In this document: piece by piece, positions 59,449-64,000 of the stretch
How positions within the stretch are numbered: the stretch's first letter is position 1
Layout: every line of letters starts with the position of its first letter
Assembly: GCA_041879425.1 (NCBI GenBank)
Contig: CP090855.1
Coordinates: forward strand, 1,426,001 to 1,490,000
Length of the DNA stretch: 64,000 nt
Direction: 5' to 3'
Source of the DNA: Vibrio pomeroyi
Lineage (GTDB): Bacteria > Pseudomonadota > Gammaproteobacteria > Enterobacterales > Vibrionaceae
Notes under the pieces: model-generated
Told to the model about the DNA's origin: nothing
Database searches by the model: none
What the model saw: the letters and a program-made list of their open reading frames with translations, nothing else
Translations under genes and position numbers: made by a program

Positions 59449-60186
59449 CTAGCTTTTCGAAAAGAAGATTTCTGGCTTGTGAGTTGGGCCGTAGTTGCCT
59501 TCTAGCTGGGTAAGCTCTAATCCTTGTTTGCCAATCAAAGAACCAACCATTTGGCGGTTGAACGGGTAGTTTTCCGCATTGTTAATAAACTCTTCCACAT
59601 CGACCCATTTTGCTTCTGCAATTTCATCGGTGTCTTGAATCGCAATCTCTTGAGTTTGAGCGATAAGATGGCAAACAAAGTAGAGGTTTGATTTGCCGAA
59701 CTGATAGGGGTGTCTTGTCGCCATGCCAACCACAGACACGAACGTGGCTTCGATACCTGTCTCTTCTAATGTTTCTCGAACCACAGATTCTTCAATACCC
59801 TCGCCAAGCTCAATGTGGCCGCCAGGTAGTTTGTAGCCTGTCATGCCGTGCTCTTTGATCATCAGCACTTGGTTGTGTTCATTGGTGATCAACGCGCCTG
59901 CACCCAAGGTGTGGGTCGGGATGAAAGGCACAAACTCGACGATTTCGGATTTGTGGATCAGCGTAATCTCGTCTTCTAAGCAGTTGTGGAACACAAAGCC
60001 AAGTTCGGTCGCTACCGGAATGAGGTGTGAGAGCGAAATAGGCAGACTAATCCAAATAATGCCTTTGTTATTCTGCTTCGAAAATTGGGTTATCTCGCTA
60101 AGTTCGGCGTTGAATGAGTCAGCATCGTGAGGAGCGGTTGCTGGGTCAATGATGATGCCGTTAAATTTGTCGAGCGTAAATTCCAC
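59449..60186 (-). CDS. Nudix hydrolase (NUDT6-like two-domain form)
   Basis: A 245-residue protein. The N-terminal ~95 residues (GIIWISLPISLSHLIPVATE, LGFVFHNCLEDEITLIH) form the extra domain found in NUDT6/GFG-type Nudix proteins. The Nudix box GGHIELGEGIEESVVRETLE followed by ETGIEA at about residues 122-147 has the full Gly-x5-Glu-x7-Arg-Glu-x2-Glu-Glu pattern. It would cleave a nucleoside diphosphate linked to another group; substrate unknown. Confidence 0.9.
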   Translation of the reverse strand: MEFTLDKFNGIIIDPATAPHDADSFNAELSEITQFSKQNNKGIIWISLPISLSHLIPVATELGFVFHNCLEDEITLIHKSEIVEFVPFIPTHTLGAGALITNEHNQVLMIKEHGMTGYKLPGGHIELGEGIEESVVRETLEETGIEATFVSVVGMATRHPYQFGKSNLYFVCHLIAQTQEIAIQDTDEIAEAKWVDVEEFINNAENYPFNRQMVGSLIGKQGLELTQLEGNYGPTHKPEIFFSKS

Positions 60187-60316
60187 GGGTGATCCTTTAT
60201 TGTTTTTGATTTATTGGGAGTCGAGCATAGGTGGAGCTTATAACATCTGTAGAGCTTATGACACCTGCATGGCTCGTGGGATCTGCTTTGCTTGTAAAGC
60301 TGGGGAGATAGAAACA

Positions 60317-60348
60317 AAAACTGCGCTTGGAAGCCAAAGCGCAGTTTT
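60317..60348 (-). terminator. Rho-independent terminator
   Basis: AAAACTGCGCTT (60317-60328) pairs with AAGCGCAGTTTT (60337-60348); on the minus strand T-rich sequence follows. It ends the gene at 60375-60776. Confidence 0.88.
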
Positions 60349-60374
60349 AAAGTAGGGTCTATTGGGATTCGACT

Positions 60375-60776
60375 CTAACGAATATAGTTTGCATTAATAC
60401 TCACGTACCAGTGCTGAAGCTTGCCGTCCGATTTTTTGATCCACAAATCGTTGGTGTAGCTTTCGATCTTGCCGTTAACCGTTAGGCTAAATGTGTTCTC
60501 ATCGAACTCACCAAGCTTTACGAACTGGTCGGTCGTAATCAAAAACGGGTCCATGTCATCCACGCCAACCACATCTGAAATCACATAGTAGTGATAAGTG
60601 AGTGGCTTGCTCGCATCATTTGGGTTACTGCGATACGCCACAAGCTTGAACGGTTCCGTTAATGGAACATCGAGCGTTTGCTTGTCCATGGTCGCTGGAA
60701 TCGGGATAAACAGCCAAGCGGTAAACAGACCGCTCAGTAAAACCATCAGGAAGAAAAGAGTCTTAATTGCTTTCAT
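60375..60776 (-). CDS. Small exported or membrane-anchored protein, unknown
   Basis: 133 residues from ATG 60776, which has AAGGTT upstream and starts a signal/anchor helix (KAIKTLFFLMVLLSGLFTAW). The mature part is a small beta-rich domain (PFKLVAYRSNPNDASKPLTY, DDMDPFLITTDQFVKLGEFD) with no known motif. The open frame could begin at 60908, but the first 44 codons look non-coding. Confidence 0.6.
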   Translation of the reverse strand: MKAIKTLFFLMVLLSGLFTAWLFIPIPATMDKQTLDVPLTEPFKLVAYRSNPNDASKPLTYHYYVISDVVGVDDMDPFLITTDQFVKLGEFDENTFSLTVNGKIESYTNDLWIKKSDGKLQHWYVSINANYIR

Positions 60777-60952
60777 AGCAACCTTCAAAATATGGGGGAT
60801 GTTAATGGGGCTATGGTAACAGGTTTGATTTGTTGATTGTAAGAGTATGAATAAGTGAAGGCGACACCACTCTGTTAGGAAACTTGAACAAGTTGACGCA
60901 CTGTTCATAATTTATGTTTCAGACGCTTTCTATCAAAAAGCGTCTGGATAAA

Positions 60953-61285
60953 TTAGTGAGCGTGGCCTTGTGATAGGTTGATCAACATGACGCCTGCGGC
61001 AACAAGCCCCATGCCAATCCAAACTTTAGTGTCCAGATGTTGGCTGTAAACGAAGGTCGAGATTAAGCTCACTGTCAAAATCGCTAATCCTGCCCATAGA
61101 GAGTGCACGACACCAACTGGCATCCCCTTCATCGCTTGGCTCAAAAATAGAAACGCTGCCAAGTGCCCTGAGATAACCAGTAACGCTGGGACTGGTTTAG
61201 ACAAACTAAATCCATCGGTGGCTTTAAGTGCAACGTGAGAAAGTGCTTCAGCCATTACGCCCATCATCAAGAAAAACCAGCTCAT
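60953..61285 (-). CDS. Small multidrug resistance (SMR) family transporter
   Basis: A 110-residue, four-helix inner-membrane protein of the EmrE/SugE fold. The membrane Glu in GVMAEALSHVALKATDGF (residue 13) sits where EmrE has its essential Glu14. GMPVGVVHSLWAGLAILTVS near residue 55 and the second half match SMR proteins. Probably a proton-coupled exporter of cations or guanidinium compounds; substrate unknown. Functions as a dimer in the family. Confidence 0.88.
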   Translation of the reverse strand: MSWFFLMMGVMAEALSHVALKATDGFSLSKPVPALLVISGHLAAFLFLSQAMKGMPVGVVHSLWAGLAILTVSLISTFVYSQHLDTKVWIGMGLVAAGVMLINLSQGHAH

Positions 61286-61382
61286 ATTCGTACCTTTGTC
61301 GTTATGTTATTTGTGTTGGTATAAGGGAGTTTAAAAGTGCTAATCGTTGTTTAAGGTTGCTGAAGCCAAACAGCAGGCACAA

Positions 61383-61421
61383 AAAAGCCCGCACCTCACG
61401 CTTTTGCAAGGTGTGGGCTAA
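61383..61421 (-). terminator. Rho-independent terminator after the S-formylglutathione hydrolase gene
   Basis: AGCCCGCACCT (61386-61396) pairs with AGGTGTGGGCT (61409-61419); six T follow on the minus strand. Confidence 0.9.
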
Positions 61422-61431
61422 ATAGGTGTCT

Positions 61432-62271
61432 TTACTTGTTTAGGTAAGCAGCGTGGAACTCAATGTGCTCATCAATAAAGCTAGAGATGAAGTAGTAGCT
61501 GTGGTCGTAACCTGGCTGCATACGTAGCTCTAAATCGGCATTGGTTACCTTAGCCGCTTCAACTAATTGCTCAGGTTTTAGCTGCTCAATCAGGAAGTTG
61601 TCCGCTTCGCCTTGGTCAACCAACATTGGCAGCTTAGTGCCTTTGGTTTTGAGAAGCTCAGAGGCATCATAGTGTTTCCACTCTTCAATATCTAAGCCCA
61701 AGTATTGGTTGAATGCTTTTTGTCCCCAAGGGCATTGCATTGGGTTGGTGATTGGGCTGAATGCCGAGATAGAACGGTAGCTATCTTCGTTCTTGATACC
61801 AATCGTTAAGGCACCGTGTCCGCCCATGCTGTGACCAGAAATCGACTTCACTGAAGTCACAGGGAAGAAAGACTCAATCAAGGCTGGAAGCTCTGTTACC
61901 ACGTAATCGTACATATGGTAATGGCTGTCCCATGGTGCTTGAGTGGCATTTACATAGAAGCCTGCACCTTGGCCGAGATCGTAGCTTTCATTGTCGGCAA
62001 CACCTTCACCACGTGGGCTAGTGTCTGGGGCAACAATGGCAATACCTTGCTCAGCCGCGGCTTTGAATGCGCCGGCTTTTTGCATGAAGTTTTCGTCAGT
62101 ACAGGTTAAGCCTGATAACCAATACAAAACAGGAACTGGGTTTTCTTTGCTTGCGTTAGGTGGCAAGAAAATCGCAAAACGCATGTTGCAGTCAAGCGTT
62201 GCAGAAAAGTGGGTGTATTGTTTGTGCCAACCACCAGCAACCTTTGCTTGGCTAATGTTTTCGATTGTCAT
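61432..62271 (-). CDS. frmB: S-formylglutathione hydrolase
   Basis: A 279-residue serine esterase that splits S-formylglutathione to formate and glutathione, the second step of formaldehyde detoxification. Nucleophile motif SISGHSMGGHGALTIGIKNE near residue 145, catalytic Asp region LVDQGEADNFL near residue 220 and His in QPGYDHSYYFISSFIDEH near residue 255. PVLYWLSGLTCTDENF and AIVAPDTSPRGEGV are family signatures. It is 168 bp downstream of the gene for the first-step enzyme, same strand. Confidence 0.95.
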   Translation of the reverse strand: MTIENISQAKVAGGWHKQYTHFSATLDCNMRFAIFLPPNASKENPVPVLYWLSGLTCTDENFMQKAGAFKAAAEQGIAIVAPDTSPRGEGVADNESYDLGQGAGFYVNATQAPWDSHYHMYDYVVTELPALIESFFPVTSVKSISGHSMGGHGALTIGIKNEDSYRSISAFSPITNPMQCPWGQKAFNQYLGLDIEEWKHYDASELLKTKGTKLPMLVDQGEADNFLIEQLKPEQLVEAAKVTNADLELRMQPGYDHSYYFISSFIDEHIEFHAAYLNK

Positions 62272-62439
62272 CTATTGTGCTCCGTTAGGTTGATGGTTTC
62301 GGAATTAATGTATTTGATTTTCTATAGCTTAAACTAGAGGTTTCACCACCCACCGGGCAGGAGGTGATGAAGACAGTTTCGCTCTGATGTTTAACTCAGA
62401 ACTGTGGTCTCGACACCTAAGTATAGAGACCAAGGAGAA

Positions 62440-63588
62440 TTACTTATCCATGTGTAGAACAGTACGGATAGATTCACCTTTGTGCATTAGGTCGAATGCT
62501 TCGTTTACGTCTTGCAGACCCATAGTGTGAGTGATGAACTCTTGAAGACCAAACTCACCCGCCATGTAACGGTTTACGATTTCTGGAAGCTCAGAGCGGC
62601 CTTTAACACCACCGAAAGCAGAACCACGCCATACACGACCAGTCACTAGTTGGAATGGACGAGTTGAGATCTCTTGGCCTGCACCTGCAACACCAATGAT
62701 TACTGATTCGCCCCAACCTTTGTGACAGCACTCAAGTGCTTGACGCATCACGTTTACGTTACCGATACACTCGAACGAGTACTCAACACCGCCGTCTGTC
62801 ATCTCAACGATAACGTCTTGGATTGGCTTGTCGAATTTAGTTGGGTTGATGCAGTCAGTCGCGCCAAGCTGTTTTGCTAGCTCGAATTTGCTCTCGTTGA
62901 TATCTACACCGATGATGCGGTCAGCACCAGCCATACGAGCACCAATGATTGCAGAAAGACCGATACCACCTAGGCCGAATACAGCAACGTTGTCGCCTTT
63001 TTCAACTTTAGCTGTGTTCAGTACAGCGCCCATACCCGTTGTTACCCCACAACCTAGAAGACAAACTTCTTCAAGTGGTGCTTCTTTGCTTACTTTCGCT
63101 AGAGAGATTTCTGGAAGTACTGTGTACTCAGAGAAAGTAGAGCAACCCATGTAATGGAAAATTGTTTCGCCATTGATAGAGAAGCGGCTTGTACCGTCTG
63201 GCATTAGGCCTTTACCTTGCGTTTCACGAACCGCTTGGCATAGGTTAGTTTTACCAGATTTACAGAACTTACATTCGCCACATTCAGCTGTGTAAAGTGG
63301 GATAACGTGGTCGCCAATCTCAACACTTGTAACGCCTTCGCCGATCATCTCAACGATACCGCCACCTTCGTGACCAAGAATAGAAGGGAAGATACCTTCT
63401 GGATCGTCACCTGATAATGTGAATGCGTCAGTGTGACAAACACCAGTAGCAACGATGCGAACTAGAACCTCACCAGCTTTAGGAAGTTGTACATCAACTT
63501 CTTCCATTTTTAGTGGCTCGCCAGCTGCCCATGCAACCATTGCTTTTGATTTGATATGAGTTTGACCAGGTTTAATTTCGATTGTCAT
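62440..63588 (-). CDS. frmA: S-(hydroxymethyl)glutathione dehydrogenase / class III alcohol dehydrogenase
   Basis: A 382-residue zinc enzyme that oxidises the glutathione adduct of formaldehyde. Catalytic zinc ligands in VATGVCHTDAFTLSG (Cys near residue 50) and LGHEGGGIVEMIGEGV. The structural zinc four-Cys loop is YTAECGECKFCKSGKTNLCQ. NAD site is AVFGLGGIGLSAIIGARMAG near residue 205. FGGVKGRSELPEIVNRYMAG is class III specific. Length fits (about 370-380). Next to frmB. A perfect palindrome 156 bp upstream may be an operator. Confidence 0.95.
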   Translation of the reverse strand: MTIEIKPGQTHIKSKAMVAWAAGEPLKMEEVDVQLPKAGEVLVRIVATGVCHTDAFTLSGDDPEGIFPSILGHEGGGIVEMIGEGVTSVEIGDHVIPLYTAECGECKFCKSGKTNLCQAVRETQGKGLMPDGTSRFSINGETIFHYMGCSTFSEYTVLPEISLAKVSKEAPLEEVCLLGCGVTTGMGAVLNTAKVEKGDNVAVFGLGGIGLSAIIGARMAGADRIIGVDINESKFELAKQLGATDCINPTKFDKPIQDVIVEMTDGGVEYSFECIGNVNVMRQALECCHKGWGESVIIGVAGAGQEISTRPFQLVTGRVWRGSAFGGVKGRSELPEIVNRYMAGEFGLQEFITHTMGLQDVNEAFDLMHKGESIRTVLHMDK

Positions 63589-63743
63589 TGGATGTTTCCT
63601 ATATATGTCAGTACTGCGGATAACCGTGCAATTAAATTCAACCCGTTAAGCGTAGTTGAGCTTAATTGTTTCCGCTCTCTCGTTTTGTTGGAGCTAGTAT
63701 AGGTGCGAGTGCGAGTTTTGATAATACCCTGAAATTGAAAATT

Positions 63744-63765
63744 ATTATTACATATATGTAATAAT
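63744..63765. promoter_or_regulatory. Perfect 22-bp palindrome upstream of frmA
   Basis: ATTATTACATA followed by its exact reverse complement. AT-rich 22-bp dyad about 155 bp before the frmA start codon, in a 412-bp gene-free stretch (63589-64000). A regulator for frmA, or a divergent gene beyond the window, may use it. Confidence 0.6.
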
Positions 63766-64000
63766 TGGTGTTGGGGGTCTGCCCGACTTAGTGGTCGTAA
63801 ACCTTGAGACCAACAAGCCACTTTTAGGAAAGGAGTGACATTCTTGAACCGCTGGGATGCATTGCTACCATTGATGTTCGGTCGCTCGATGTGTGATGGT
63901 TTGTATACTTACATCTGATTTATATTATGAAATCATTGATGCTTGTAATGTCAATTAACTAATTGAATTTTAAGGATTGAAGCAAGGTCGCATAAGCACT
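63766..64000. other. Right end of the window, no supported gene
   Basis: No reading frame with a recognisable product was found here. The stretch after 63900 is AT-rich and may be the start of the next intergenic region. Confidence 0.35.

Noticed and set aside
63585..63821. 78-codon minus-strand frame upstream of frmA
   Set aside because: It lies across the frmA promoter region and the palindrome, and its composition is not protein-like.

Overview
The window looks like a chromosomal segment of a marine gammaproteobacterium, most likely a Vibrio. The grounds are the gene content (sucrose PTS locus, xanthine dehydrogenase/guanine deaminase cluster, DUF4144-like and CLCA_X-like proteins, formaldehyde detoxification pair) and a moderately AT-rich base composition. 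No rRNA, tRNA, CRISPR array or intact insertion sequence was seen. Species assignment is inference; no database was searched.

Layout. 1-3.5 kb: small accessory genes (GrpB-like, RDD membrane protein, a MerR regulator with a carboxymuconolactone-decarboxylase-like gene behind a textbook MerR promoter). 3.6-12 kb: purine catabolism on the minus strand (xdhA-xdhB-xdhC-guaD), a nearby AEC transporter broken by a short deletion, and a GntR/FCD regulator. Palindromes of the type ATTGTATACAAT lie before xdhA and before the regulator. 12.2-17.3 kb: ordinary housekeeping-type genes (Tag-like glycosylase, GNAT, HD phosphohydrolase, HAD phosphatase, Dcu transporter, DUF4144-like).

17.5-37.1 kb is the accessory region and the most interesting part. 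A 2338-residue exported protein with seven LamG-like/TSP3-like repeats lies 20 bp upstream of a 1212-residue RHS lipoprotein with a variable C-terminal tip, followed by an overlapping immunity-type gene. Behind them are about 9 kb of displaced RHS C-terminal modules: copies of the same ~368-bp RHS core segment joined to different tips, each followed by a different small gene, plus toxin tails, decayed immunity genes and the left end of an IS66-like element. It reads as one expressed surface RHS gene with a reservoir of silent tip/immunity cassettes. Poly-G tracts in both large genes suggest possible phase variation.

37.1-41 kb: CLCA_X-like metallopeptidase-like protein, flavin reductase, ferric-reductase-like protein, and a small unknown protein. 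41.3-48.1 kb: sucrose locus scrY, scrR (divergent), scrA, scrK, scrB with four matching LacI-type operators. 48.2-53.7 kb: periplasmic AGE-like protein, GST with divergent LysR regulator, chemoreceptor. 54-59.3 kb: photolyase/cryptochrome, and a sigma-54 activator divergent from an aldehyde dehydrogenase that has a clear -24/-12 promoter and an inverted-repeat activator site. 59.4-64 kb: Nudix hydrolase, small exported protein, SMR transporter, S-formylglutathione hydrolase and glutathione-dependent formaldehyde dehydrogenase, the last preceded by a perfect 22-bp palindrome.
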